Assembly (NCBI GenBank): GCA_947396885.1
Contig: OX377204.1
Location: 47,913,139 to 47,977,138 of the forward strand
DNA from: Heligmosomoides polygyrus polygyrus
Taxonomy: Eukaryota > Nematoda > Chromadorea > Rhabditida > Heligmosomidae
DNA: 64,000 nt
Direction: 5' to 3'
In this document: one piece after another, positions 1 through 10,700 of the stretch
Layout of the letters: every line of letters starts with the position of its first letter
Numbering within the stretch: position 1 is the stretch's first letter
Program-made: the position numbers and the translations under genes
The notes under the pieces: model-generated
Told to the model about the DNA's origin: nothing
The model's database searches: none
What the model saw: only the letters and a program-made list of their open reading frames with translations

Positions 1-230
1 TGTGGAGTTGCGGTTTCTCTCTGACTTCACCGCGTGCGTGGAGTCGCTTCCGTTTGTTCCAAGTAATGAGGTGTCGACTACCTGCGACTTTGAAGACACG
101 TCGTACTGCAGGTCAGTCGACGTTCAATGGCTGCTGTCATTTTCGTTGAAAAGGCCAGGCGACAGACAAAAAGTAGCAAATAATCACGGCAAGACTTCCC
201 TTGGCTGGCAAGTTCAGGAGTTGGTCTCAG
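1..230 (+). CDS. MAM-domain gene, first visible exons (1-111 and 166-230), partial
   Basis: The frame starting at base 2 reads through VPSNEVSTTCDFEDTSYC. The CDFED..C pattern is the usual opening of a MAM domain, an extracellular adhesion module. A strong donor (CAG|gtcagt) follows base 111 in phase 2. A candidate second exon, 166-230, enters in phase 2 and leaves in phase 1 at CTCAG|gtagct; its acceptor (gcgacag) is weak. The frame is open across the 54-bp putative intron, so retention cannot be excluded. The same phase pattern (2 in, 1 out) occurs in the second MAM domain at 29588-29667, which supports the model. The gene enters from the left edge. The next recognised exon starts at 14992, so a 14.8-kb interval follows, now filled by transposons. 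A middle MAM exon is probably missing or unrecognised. Confidence 0.5.
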
Positions 231-368
231 GTAGCTGGCAATCCATGTGCATCCTGTTGTTTATGGAGTGTGTTCACTTCGGATCTTCCGAGACCTCCAC
301 CAAGGTTTGGAATAACCACAAGAAATAGGGAGATATTAGTAACGGCATCTTCTTCTTCCTCTTCTTCT

Positions 369-1923
369 TCAGCGTTTGTCCCGCTTCGTGGCAGGGTCCG
401 TTATTCTGGTGTCATCACGCCACCTTTCCCGATCCAGCGCTAGATCAGGGTGCACACCAACTACTTTCAAGTCCTTATGTAACGTATCAGCCCATCGCTG
501 CTTTGGGCGCCCTCTAGGCCGCTTTCCTATTACCTCGAAGTTAAGGCCTATCTTGCGGACGCTGTCTTCTTCTCCGCGCAGAACGTGGCCGTACCATCGT
601 AAGCGAGCTTCGCGCATCTTGTCCGCTATCGGCTCGACACCGAACTTCTGCCGAATGCGGTCCAGGCGCGTGACTCCAGCCGTCCAGCGCAGCATCTTCG
701 TCTCCATGACGCTGAGGCGCGTTTCAACCTCCTTGGTCGCAGGCCAACACTCAGCACCGTACATTGCTACCGGCCGGACGACTGCCCAGTAGATCTTCGA
801 CTTCAGCTGCTCTGGTATCTTCCTATCGCAGAGCACGCCAGTCAACGAACGCCACTTGGACCAAGCTGCACTCGCGCGTGAATTCACTTCGACCATCAGT
901 TTGCCGTCAGACGCGACTGCTGATTCCATGTACTTAAAGACCGCAGTGCGTGGAAGCTCGATGCCGTTAACGTTGATGGAGCTGGACTCAGTAACGTCCG
1001 TCGTTAGGTATTCGGTCTTCTTCACGTTCAGTTTGAGCCCAGACCGCTCCAAGCGATCACACCCAGCTTGCACCTCTCGCTCAAGTTCACCTTTATCTTC
1101 GCTAGTGAGCATCACGTCGTCGGCATAAAGCAACGTCCAAGGGACGGGCTTCTGAAGATCTCGTGTGATGGCATCCATGACGACAATAAAGAGGAGTGGG
1201 AAAAGCGCAGAACCCTGGTGTACCCCGACAGAAATGGAAACTCCATCGAGGTTCCAGCTGCAGCTTGAACTCGACTCTTTGGACAAGAATAGAGAATTCG
1301 CACCCACTCTATGAGCTCTTCAGGAACTCCATGATGTCGCAAGGCGTACCATATCACTTCACGCGGAACGCGGTCAAAGGCCTTCTCCAAGTCGAGAAAG
1401 GCGATATGCACTGGTCTCTGTTTCTCGCGATGCTTTTCTATCAGGAGGCGGACGGCGTGTATGGCATCAATGGTGCCACAGCCAGCCACGAAGCCGCACT
1501 GATTGCTGGAAAGCTGGACGATGTCCCGAATCCGTCCATCGACAATTCGCTCAAAGATCTTCATGCTGTGCGGAAGCAAGCGAATCGGACGGTAATTGGA
1601 GCAGTCTGCAGGACTGCCCTTCTTCTTCCAAATCGGAATCGTCGTACTTTGGCGCCAGCTCTCAGGGGCTTTCTTTTCCGCCACAACCTGATTAATAACT
1701 TCGCCAACCACTCAGCAGGGTACCAGTACTTGGACTTCCATAAATCAGCTGTCACGTCATCGGGCCCAGTACCTTTGCCTGGCCTCATCTTCTTCAAAAC
1801 CGCTTCAATCTCCTCCACGGTGATATTCTGAACGGAGCCGTGGGTTGGAGCCGTAGAAGGGATGGCTGGATGAGGAAATTCTACTGTAGAGATTTCCTCA
1901 AAGTAGTAGCGCCATCGCTTCAA
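369..1923 (-). pseudogene. RTE family 1 copy A: reverse transcriptase, frameshifted
   Basis: The reverse transcriptase half is spread over three overlapping frames (1923-1561, 1711-1112, 1307-369). Visible motifs are FLDLEKAFDRVP (RT motif A), GVHQGSALFPLLF (motif B), LLYADDVMLTSED (motif C) and the C-terminal GKRPRGRPKQRW. Frameshifts lie near 1600-1700 and 1230. Copy D (48667-50133) shows the same protein as a single frame and serves as reference. The stop codon overlaps the 3' GAA tail. Confidence 0.85.
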
Positions 1924-3244
1924 TGCCTTCTTGCGCTCCGTAAGAAGATGGCCGTTCTCATCATTGATCCCAAAAACTTCTCAATATCCTCGGTCTCCCG
2001 ATGGCAAAACTTTGCAAGTCGGTACAGGTACCGCTCATCATCGCGCGACTCGAGTTTCTCGTTGACATCTCCATAATGAGTGGCTTTTGCAACAGCCACG
2101 ACCTTCTTTGCAGTTTTCCTCGCTTCTTGGTACTTCCGCCAGTTATCGGCTGTCTTGTCGCTGAGAAACCCGTGATAGAGCGACTTCTTCTCTCGCACTT
2201 TTGCTTTCACGTCATCTGTCCACAGCCACGTCTGCTTTTCGACCATGCGTCGTCCGGGCTTCGTAGTGCCAAGTTCTGACCTCGCAGATAGAAGTATCGC
2301 GTCGGTCGCTTTCTTCCAAGTTTCGTCGACAGCCGTGACTGTCGGTGACCGCACGCGAGAAATCACAGCTGCTTCCTTCTCTTTCATTCGCCACCACTTG
2401 ATTCTTGCTGCACCGCATCGCTCGACCTGCTTCAGCCTCGGAGGGGTGATCTTCAAAGTGCAGATCAGCGGTCGGTGCTGTGGTGCGACCTTCTCATACG
2501 GCACGATCTTCGCGCCTGTGACAAGACTCCGGTCGTGATCTCTCACAAGGACAAAATCTATCTGAGTCTTGGTACTCCCACTGTAGTACGAGACAAGGTG
2601 CGAGTCGCGTTTTCTGAAAACGGTGTTCACAATGGTGAGGCTATGCGATTCCGCATACTGAAGAATACGCTCACCATCGGCGTTACGAGACCCGTATCTG
2701 AAACCACCATGACAGCTGTACCCGTCTTTCGTAGCACCTACGTGCCCACTAAGGTCACCAGCGACTATGATGACATTTTTCGACGGTACCACTGCTGTCT
2801 CCTCATCAAGCAGGTTCCAAAACTCATCTTTGGCTTGATCGGAGGAGCCAGCCTGCGGAGCATACGCAGAAAATAAATGATAGAGTCGCTCCTTAGCGGC
2901 GACAACGATCTTCACCAATCGATCGTCAAAGCGTTTAACGCCTACAATCGAGTCACGAAATGTTCGGAGACGATTATTCCGACGCCACTGGTGGTCCTGG
3001 GACTTCCACATAGAACGGCCTTGAAGCCACGTCCTATGTCCCTTGACTTGCGGCAGGACCACCTCGTCTCCTGCACCGCACAGAGATCAACTCTTCTACG
3101 CTCCAGTGCTTCAACCAACTCGCACAAGCGGCCCGTCAACGTACCCACATTCAGCGTTGTCACGCGGGTCCTGCTTACGTTACGGGACTTTCGGACTAGC
3201 TCAGTTGCCCCCCGATGCCGTCCTCGCATCAGGGACCCTCGCAT
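1920..3244 (-). pseudogene. RTE family 1 copy A: AP-like endonuclease plus linker, frameshifted
   Basis: This is the N-terminal half of the LINE polyprotein, an exonuclease/endonuclease/phosphatase-fold nuclease that nicks target DNA for target-primed reverse transcription. The first frame (3244 to 2942) carries TTLNVGTL and CAVQETRWSC, holding the catalytic Asn and Glu. The second frame (3062 to 1920) carries FSAYAPQAG, VAGDLSGHVGA and APQHRPLIC. A frameshift near 3000 separates them. The D-x-N motif reads GDLSG here but GDLNG in copies B, C and D, so a catalytic Asn has become Ser. A linker ending in YRLAKFCHRETEDIEKF leads into the RT. Confidence 0.85.
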
Positions 3245-3486
3245 ATTTTACAGACTCGCCGGGCTCTGCGAGTGCGCGTCGGCTCCCGCGGACGCCGTAG
3301 CACTATCTCGAAAAACTTGCAATGTCATGAACCATGTGATGTGACATGCGTGTTCGTAGGCCGGCCTGTCACAAGGGCCTGTCGCCTGCAATCGAATGTC
3401 CGTGTTCGGCTTAGCTCGCAGAGCGGTCAGTTTCCAGTGGCACCATGTGGAGGAACGGACACCGCCACTGATAATAGTAACGGCAT

Positions 3487-3976
3487 AATATGCCCCAAAG
3501 CATAAACTCAAATGGGGACGGCCTCATCGATACCCAGCAGATGTCTGCCACTTTAACACCACGGCCGCACTCCGCTACTCTGAAGGACGAAGACACCTGA
3601 CAGGCACCCATCAAGTCATCTCCATTTGCAATAATACGCGAGCGAAATTCCTAGAGGGGGAATGGTTACATCAGCACACTGTACGAGACAGCGTGAGGTG
3701 GACGCCTGCAGGCGCTCGCAGATGATTGCTAGGCGCGGTGCATGTAGAGGTGAGCCCTTTGGGATTGGTAGAAATGAGCCTAAAGGTAGGAAGTAATAAA
3801 TCAGCCTTTAAACATTCAAACAAGCGAAAAAATTAATGTGCTTAACAATTCGATTTTGTTAGATAAACAGCGATTTACGATTTTCGATAAACCGATTTTC
3901 AGAAAATCGACCGATATTGTTCCAACAACTATTCGAACCCATTTCTCGATCTCAACTCCAGTACGTGGAACAAATA
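3487..3976. other. Flanking sequence with no recognised gene
   Basis: About 490 bp separates RTE copy A from the next inverted-repeat element. No frame looks conserved, and I found no repeat shared with the rest of the window. Confidence 0.5.
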
Positions 3977-5817
3977 CAGGGTGTCTCAAAAAATTGTATA
4001 CACTGTTTGAAGAGTGGTAACTTTGCTCACAGTAGGGTACTGAAGAAGTTAAGGGCTCATATAAAAAGAAAAGAGAAGTTTTCTTACGGATGAGCGGTAT
4101 GGAATGCGCCTTGCAGTTGTCTGAAATCAAGCGTTTTACACTCGATTGATTGTGTTTCGCTTGAATACTTGTTATAAATTCTTCACGAATTAGCCAGATT
4201 GATTGATTCGTGTTTTTTTTTTAAGGTTTAAAGCTAAAAAGCACACTACTGCTTTCCAAAAAGCAGGATATCCTAAAAAGCAGGTGCTATTCCACAGGTT
4301 CTAAAATTGCTGCTAGTGAAGATGTTTGAGACTCATATGGAAGCGCAGGGTAACAGGATTTCAGTGGCGTGTAAAGAGTCAAGATTGCGCCATGTCCCGC
4401 CTGAAGTTTCGCATTTTAGACTCGAGTGATTGTGCATGGGCTGAATGCTTGTCACAACTCGTTACTACTTAGCCACATTAACACATTCGCGACCATGTCC
4501 CCTCATATGAGTGGACAGCGGAGAGGGCGCGACGGACGGTGTCCACTCATTTGAGCGGACGGGGGAGTTTTGGGAAGAACTTTGTTTATAGATGTTTTTG
4601 TTCGATTTTCTTTTCAAATTCGCAAGTTATAGTAACAAAAAATGTTGGGTTTGCGTAGACAGAAAAATGATTGGCTTTATCGTAATTAACAAGACAAGAA
4701 TTTTTTCCATTATTGAAACACAATAAGCGAACATACTTCTAGACCAGAATTAATGCACAAGCTACAGATGAAATATGAATTGAAACTCTTAAATAAAACA
4801 ACCTAGGCTCTGAATGATTATGACATTGAAGAAACTTTTAACAAGAACACTTCCTATCGTTGGAGCATCTCAAACAAACATATTTTTCGCAACTGGTGCA
4901 GCGCGTATGGACTATCCTTTCTTCTTGGCAATATCTCTCCCCAGGCTGCTACTAAGTTTTTTATAGCAAGCTGTGCAGTTCTCCTGGACTTTTCTTGAGT
5001 CTACAGTTTTGTTTTCTAAGACTGTCTTTTTTTTCAGCGCCTGTCCACGCAAATGAGTGTACACACGCACGCGTCAAAAAAGCTGCGGGCCATCGCGCGC
5101 ACTGGGCGCGAAAACGCTCTGGTCGTGAATGTGTTAACCTGTGCTGTGTCCTTTTTACCGTTTTCCGTCTCTCAGTAGCTGTAGTTATGCCGAATAACCT
5201 CTCCATTCAGCTTGAATTGAAAAACTCGCATTTCACGTGTCTTTCATGTGTTTTTCCAATTTCTAAACGTTAAAGAAGCACAGCGCAGGTTAGTCAGGCC
5301 AAGTAGTAGCAATATAGTAACAAGCATTCGGCCCATGCCCAATCAAACGAGTCGGAAATGCAAGGTTTCAATCGGGAGCATGGCGCAGTCCTGACTATTT
5401 GCACACCACAGAAATCTCGCTACACTGTGCTTTCATATGATTCTCAAACGTCTTCAAAAGCTTCACTAGCAGCCATTTTAGAACCTTTGAAATAGAGTCC
5501 GCATTTTTAAGGATAGCCTGCTTTTTTTCGCAAGCCGAAGTATGTTTTTAAGCTACAAACCCTGAAAAGCACAAATCAATCGAAACGTCCACTTTGTGAA
5601 GAAACTATAACAAGTATTCAAGCGAAACATAATCAGTCGAGTGAAAAATGCAAAATTTCAGACGAGTGCATGGTGCATTCCATGCCGCTCATATGTTGGA
5701 AAATTTCTATTTTCTTAAGCTTTCATATGAGCTTTTAACTTTAACTTCTTAAAATCTTTACTGTGAGCAAAGTTATCACCTTTCAAACAGTGTATACATT
5801 TTTTTTGAGACGCCCTG
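3977..5817. mobile_element. Non-autonomous DNA transposon with about 0.5-kb terminal inverted repeats
   Basis: The ends are CAGGGTGTCTCAAAAAATTG on the left and the reverse complement of CAGGGCGTCTCAAAAAAAAT on the right. The left flank is TA and the right flank CA, consistent with a TA target duplication as in the Tc1/mariner superfamily. The arms stay recognisable as inverted copies to about 4480 and from about 5290, roughly 500 bp each. Shared blocks include ATACACTGTTTGA, ACTTTGCTCACAGTA and CAAGTATTCAAGCGAAACA read on opposite strands. No transposase frame is present. The central loop holds a separate TTAA-flanked element. Confidence 0.75.
4482..5133. mobile_element. TTAA-flanked non-autonomous element (piggyBac-like) inside the 3977-5817 element
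   Basis: TTAA at 4478-4481 and at 5134-5137 flanks a 652-bp block. Its ends are CACATTCGCGACCA on the left and the reverse complement of CACATTCACGACCA on the right, a 14-bp inverted repeat with one mismatch. TTAA duplication is the hallmark of piggyBac-type insertion. Subterminal repeats built around CCACTCAT and GTGGACAG occur near both ends. There is no credible transposase. Its position in the loop of the larger element indicates nesting. Confidence 0.6.
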
Positions 5818-6129
5818 CAGTTTATGAACGGAAACTCGGCAACAGTTTTCTTTCGTCCGTGCCTTTAATAATTTCCTTCTTCTTTGGACTACAATCCGAC
5901 TACTACTAATCTTCACTATTTTTCACTTCACTAGGACCATTTTTCAGGTAAGACCACCCAGTTCCAAGATGTTGAAGATCTAAAGAATCCTGGTCATCCT
6001 CTTCGGAGGTGTCATAAACTTGGAGCACTCCTTCGAATCCAGCAATTGTACTGGTCAGTTAAGTGTCCGAAACGGTATCTCGTTGTTCAACAGCCTAGTC
6101 CCGACATCCAGCTCCTCAGTAGAAGACCA
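5818..6129. other. No gene recognised
   Basis: About 310 bp lies between the inverted-repeat element and an RT fragment. It has a TTTTTCAG|GTAAGA-like string near 5945 but no associated coding frame. Confidence 0.4.
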
Positions 6130-6510
6130 GCCTGCCGCACATGCAGAGCTTTCGTGAGCGCCGAATAGGTATTGAAAAGGACCGACGAACTACAACATTA
6201 CGTCCAACTATTCGATTCCTCTCTCCTTCCTGCCCTAAAGAATGCCTCGGGAAGCTGTGCCTTCCGAAAGCAGGACGAACGCGATTACCGTTGGGCAGCG
6301 AGGAATCGGGAAGGCTATGCTCGGAGCTACACGAGTCACGCAATTGAGTCTGCATGGAGTTCTTCGCTTCGTCGACGTTTGAGGGTCGGATCACCGTCTC
6401 CTGGCCGAAGTCATCGAAATTAGGTGGGCCGGGCGCGTAGTGCGCCTCGCTGACATCCCATGGACGATAACTGTAGCCGACTAGATTGTTTGGGACGTTA
6501 AGGAAACACT
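6130..6510 (+). pseudogene. RTE family 2 reverse transcriptase fragment, decayed
   Basis: The + strand frame at 6172-6423 contains LFDSSLLPALKNASGSCAFR, matching the post-YADD region of RTE family 2 (compare LLDSTVLPAS in the copy at 33894-35408). Further on, bases near 6416-6500 encode a decayed IEIRWAGRVVRLADIPWT, equivalent to IRWAGHVMRFADTRWT. It is an old, truncated piece with no N-terminal RT motifs, and lies opposite in strand to the other LINE copies. Confidence 0.65.
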
Positions 6511-7395
6511 AGCATGATCGGAATTTTGCGGAATCTCCTATGTTTTCTTCAAATATCTCACACTACTATCCCACAAATCCACTCCTAGGATGAACAACTT
6601 ATGCAAAACTAATCCTTTGAATCTGAAGCCTTTGACTGGTAATGGCCCGACAATTCATGAACTACGATCCGCCTGAGAAGCCTTGGTTCTGCTTGCAAAA
6701 GTTAGTGCAACCATAGATTAAAAATCATCGTCACACAATATACTTATGGATAGAAAACCTATCCTTGAGTGTGCACTTCTTAAACATCTGGCTATCTTGT
6801 TGGGAATATCATGTTTGTGCAATATTATGGTGGCCAATTCGCTTCCTTTGATTACGACTGAATTCCGTTTTTTAAGGTGGTTCGATATCTAAATGCCTTT
6901 CACATCAGAGGAGGTGTAGTGAATGTAACAGTTTCAATTTTACTGAAAAGATGTTCTTTGATCCCAGTATTGGGGCTTCTCTAAGCCTCGAAATCTGGCC
7001 GAACTTTCCTTACAACCTCATAGCGCGATGAAAGAAAGTGCGGAAGGAAACCGAGAAGGAAGTATGAACCGCTGACTAACCAACTTGACTAGCACCCCTC
7101 GCACTCCGTCAAGTATTGCTGGCCTTCTCACGGGCTTTCCATTTAACATCTGCCAGAGAGATGTGCGGATCATTCGGATCCGCTCACTTTAAGCTTTGCT
7201 GTCTGAGGAATAGTAGTCCAAATGTTAGTCTGATCGTGAGATTCTGCTACTTCGATGATGGACAATTCAGAAAGCACAGTATGTGAAAGTAGAGCATTTT
7301 GCAGTCGGTAAATACTTAGAGGTTGACCATCAAAGTTGGGTGGTGATCGCAAGACATTCCCCTTTCCGGTTAATTTTCGAGTTCTCAGAGTGAAT
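6511..7395. other. No gene recognised
   Basis: This is AT-moderate sequence with short open frames only. I see no splice-bounded conserved exon, and no repeat shared with other parts of the window. Confidence 0.4.
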
Positions 7396-7470
7396 TCAAA
7401 AGGCCTCTAGCGTTTTTCGGGCAGTGAGGTCGCTTTCCAGGCCCAGAATTCTGACCGCAATCCCGAAGCA
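7396..7470 (-). pseudogene. Penelope-like element endonuclease remnant
   Basis: The minus-strand frame ends with RILGLESDLTARKTLEAF before a stop. It matches the C-terminal stretch TILAIEGDTSARKALEAFW found in the Penelope-like copies at 9652-9873 and 10567-10700. Only about 25 residues are recognisable, so this is a minimal fragment. The + strand reading of the same DNA shows nothing familiar. Confidence 0.45.
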
Positions 7471-9184
7471 TTCCTCTTCCTTTAAAAGCAACCTCAACAA
7501 ACAAAAAGCAATCTTGCCGAGACTCAACGATAGTCGCACCTGGGGAAGTCGTGTGTATCTCCAGGACACTCTAAGTAGTCGATTGCAGGAAAGCGCAAAC
7601 ATCACAAGTACAAATGAAACAAAAAAACTCGGCATTTATGCAAGGAAGGAAACTATTTTGCTGTTAGAGCATGTCGTGCAACCTATTCTCCCAATGATCC
7701 TCGAGGTGAGCCGATTTCAGATTTCAGCCGACATCATCACTGTTCCAAAGAGGCAAACTGCCTTTACCTTCCCATTACGCGACCTTGGCGGAAGTATCTG
7801 GCCGCACAATGGCCTCCCAGCCGGAAGGAAGCTTCGTCTACGCACTTATCCTACAGGTTTGTTGCACCAAGTTCTGTATGGATTCCCCTGGCTTAAGCAC
7901 CCGTCAAAATGTATGCTCATCACTGGAAATTGCAGCCACTCTCCCAAGATGAAGAACTAGTGATGTCAACACCAGTCACCTGTCAGCACGGGAACGGAGC
8001 TCTCAAATTCGAGTCAGTTATTCTGAACCCTTGAAAAGATCAGAATCGGGCCGACATAGTCCACCCAAGGCTACTGCTGTGACCGTTTTTGAAACGACCG
8101 TGTCTACCCACAATTATGAGCTGATTGCGATGACCGCGATTCCGCTATTAGACAGTCCATGTCTTAGTTCTGATTGATCCGTTTCTACTGCCTTATTCAT
8201 TTGCGTGGCCCCGTGAATGCAGTCTTTCACTTGGAATTGATCTCCAGCAACGCGTTCGAACAGATGTTCGTGCGGTCTCCATTGACTTTTGCTCGATTTA
8301 GCGAAAGTCGTAAACCGCTCTTGTCCCAGCATTGTTCGAGTTTGAGCATCGTGACAAAGTATTAATTAGGTAATGCTAGAAGTTGGACACAGAGACGGAG
8401 CATTCTTCGAACGTCACTCCAATTCAAACATCGAAAGGAAGATATTCCATGTGCGACTGTCCTTGAATCTTGGCATGTCTTAGAACTGTATGGCAGGTAG
8501 TCGTCGAGCTGTCGTGCCAAGATTGAAAGGAAGGATTATTCGAACATTGCTCATGCGATATGTGAGTTACTCTGTCATGGAGAACTACCGTAGCAAATTT
8601 TTCTATGTGCTCTTTTTATAAACTCAGTCTTCCCACATGCCTGAAGCCTGAAGAGCTCCATCTTTCATCACAGAAAACCCTAGCGCCGTTGCTATTCGGT
8701 AGTATTGGAGAATAATCTTTCGAGAATAGTGAATGCAATAGACCTCATATGTTGGAAGAAAAATGCAGTGCTCAGCAACGGCAACCTGATGCGCTGAGTC
8801 TTTTCAGGGATGTGAAAAGATTAGTCGCACTGAAGACCAGAGCAGGAGAGGGTCTGCAAATGTTCTGTGATATCCCACCACAGTGTAAGGGTCTCCCAGA
8901 GCTGCTTGAGAAAAAAGAAAGTGAAGCACCTCTAAGCTTCAGCGGACGGCAACACGCGTCTCTTCTGACAATATTATGGCATATGTTCAAGATTCAACAG
9001 TGGTTTTAACTAAAACACACAGGCAGACAAAAAGTAAAGTTGGAAGTGAATCCTCAGTACATATGCTGAGCAAGATATACAAGTGAGATTAATCTATCGG
9101 CTTTCTTTTTCTTGCACTTTACCAAAAAGTTTCTCTACCATCCGGTTTTTCTCACTTTATGGTAGCAACGTCCCTGACCTAGTA
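7471..9184. other. No gene recognised
   Basis: There are several medium-length open frames (for example 7424-7960 on + and 8749-9009 on +). They lack recognisable domains and good splice junctions. They may be degraded retroelement, but I cannot support any assignment. Confidence 0.4.
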
Positions 9185-9345
9185 ACAATGCTTGAACATA
9201 TTTGCTTAAGCCTGGAGCGGCTGGTAGAGAGGCTATATGTTGTTGCAGGATGTTTTGTTGCGATCAAAACTCTTGCGCCACGGCAGGACTCGAACCTGCA
9301 TCTTCTGCTTTCCGGGCAGCGATGTTCGCCTTACACCACCGGCGC
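9185..9345 (-). mobile_element. tRNA-headed SINE, copy 1
   Basis: Read on the minus strand, bases 9345 to 9274 form a tRNA-like head starting GCGCCGGTGGTGTAAGG (A-box region) with an intact B box GGTTCGAGTCC at 9296-9286. The head is followed by a non-tRNA body containing TCGCAACAAAACATC (9249-9273 region) and CCAGCCGCTCCAGGCTTAA. The same body follows tRNA-like heads at 23223 and 41596, which identifies a SINE rather than a tRNA gene. The anticodon position reads GGA in a glycine-type backbone, so it is not a normal functional tRNA. Confidence 0.7.
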
Positions 9346-9651
9346 TGTTCCAGATCTAGTTGTCAGTTAGTTTATACTGTGCCACACGAGGTTTTTAGGT
9401 GGATCTTTATTTTGCAGGGCCTGACGCGTTTCGACTTCACGTCATCTTCGAAGGCCTGAATGTGGTGCATAAGTTAGAATTGCACTCTACCCCACCCAGC
9501 GCCTTAACTGCCCTAGCATTTTCGACCTACATCTACGACACAACTAAAGTCCAAATGGAAGAAGCGAACCCACCAATTGGATCCACCGCAGGGTCGATTC
9601 GCCCACGTAAGTTGACCACTAGAGGCGAATGAGGCACACTGTGCATCACTG

Positions 9652-9873
9652 TCAGGACCAGTTCACAATGAGGCACAATGGCAAGAAGTCACTCGTCACA
9701 GAAAGGCACTCATTTCGGTTGTTCATCACTGGATTTCTTGCGAGAATCCAGAATGCCTCTAACGCTTTTCTTGCGGAAGTATCTCCCTCAATGGCCAAAA
9801 TCGTGCATTTCACCTCGTAGTCATTACCGTTATGCGCATCAATCCTATGTCTTCCAAGTGGGTTGGTGAGCAA
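9652..9873 (-). pseudogene. Penelope-like endonuclease C-terminus, left arm
   Basis: The frame contains HNGNDYEVKCTILAIEGD followed by SARKALEAFWILARNPVMN and NECLSVTSD. This corresponds to the end of the GIY-YIG-type endonuclease module of Penelope-like elements. The N-terminal part with the GIY and YIG motifs is not visible. It is collinear with the RT fragment at 10029-10397 on the same strand. Confidence 0.6.
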
Positions 9874-10028
9874 TCTACGTCGTTTTCAGATAGATGTTCC
9901 CTTAGTCGTATTCCTGGCACAATAGATCCCGTATAAACAAGATCTTCTCGTTCTACCCTTCATCTCGGAAGACTGAAGAGACTTCGGAAGACTGCACTAT
10001 ATGCTCAAATGGTAGTTTATGGGATTGT

Positions 10029-10397
10029 TCAGGTAGGAGCAATTCTACCCCTCATCTCTGATAGAGCTCTCCGATGGCGAGTTGACGCCATATAGCCATT
10101 TGAAGCGGCTATATCCGAAGCCAACAGTAATGATTCCCGATATTCGTTCATGCCCGTACACATTGCCGTGCTGAACATGTTGCTAACAACGGCACGTTTC
10201 ACAGCAGCGGGGTGCGCGGACTTGGCGTGAATTAGGATATTCTTGGGGCTTGGTTTTCGGTACCACTTCACGCTAACTGTTCCGTCAGACACTCTAACTT
10301 GTGTGTTCAAATAGGCGAGCCAACCAGTGCTCGGAGTTTCTCGAGTGAGTCTAATGTACTGTGACTGCTCGTTCAGCAGTCTGAAACGTTCCTTCAT
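10029..10397 (-). pseudogene. Penelope-like reverse transcriptase, C-terminal fragment
   Basis: This 122-residue frame contains LAYLNTQVRVSDGTVSVKWY followed by RKPSPKNILIHAKSAHP. This is the region after the catalytic YADD in Penelope-like RTs, where a short beta hairpin, a Y/F-RK dipeptide and a later HP are conserved. No RT motifs A-C remain upstream, so the copy is truncated. The endonuclease remnant continues on the same strand at 9873-9652. Confidence 0.7.
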
Positions 10398-10481
10398 TTC
10401 AGAGTGTGCATTTGAACATTTTGCTCAAATGCTAGTTTATAGGATTGTTCAGGTAGGAGCAATTTATCAGACTGAGGAGGG

Positions 10482-10700
10482 AACACCTATCTGGAAACGA
10501 CGTGAATTGCTCACCAACCCACTTGGAAGGGATAGGATTGATGCGCATAGCGGAAATGATTACTAGGTGAAATGCACAGTTTTGGCCATTGAGGGAGATG
10601 TTTCCGCGAGAAAAGCGTTAGAGGCATTCTGGATTTTCGCAAGAAATCCAGTGATGAACAACCGAAATGAGTGCCTTTCTGTGACGAGTGACTTCTTGCC
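10482..10700 (+). pseudogene. Penelope-like endonuclease C-terminus, inverted right arm
   Basis: This is the inverted duplicate of the left arm. It reads NPLGRDRIDAHSGNDY, then a stop, then VKCTVLAIEGDVSARKALEA and further sequence to NECLSVTSDFLPF. The internal stop (TAG) replaces the Glu codon seen in the left arm. The two arms differ by scattered substitutions, so the duplication is not recent. Confidence 0.6.

Larger units (their letters stand above)
349..3469 (-). mobile_element. RTE-clade LINE, family 1, copy A (near full length)
   Basis: A non-LTR retrotransposon lies on the minus strand. It runs from a 5' end (GTGGCGGTGTCCG... on the minus strand, near 3469) through endonuclease and reverse transcriptase to a (GAA)n tail at about 349-374. 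A 17-bp target-site duplication, GATATTAGTAACGGCAT at 332-348 and GATAATAGTAACGGCAT at 3470-3486, differs at one base and marks both ends of the insertion. The same 5' and 3' ends recur in copies B, C and D. The RT stop codon (CGC TGA) runs directly into the GAA tail, so there is almost no 3' UTR, as is usual for RTE elements. Several frameshifts make the copy inactive. Confidence 0.93.

Noticed and set aside
376..1831. Long + strand open frames opposite RTE copy A (and similar antisense frames over copies B, C, D and both family 2 copies)
   Set aside because: They are shadows of the RT and endonuclease codons on the minus strand. Only the minus strand shows RT and nuclease motifs.
7424..7960. 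178-codon + strand frame as a BEL/Pao-type fragment
   Set aside because: No protease, RT or integrase motif could be identified, and the resemblance was impressionistic.
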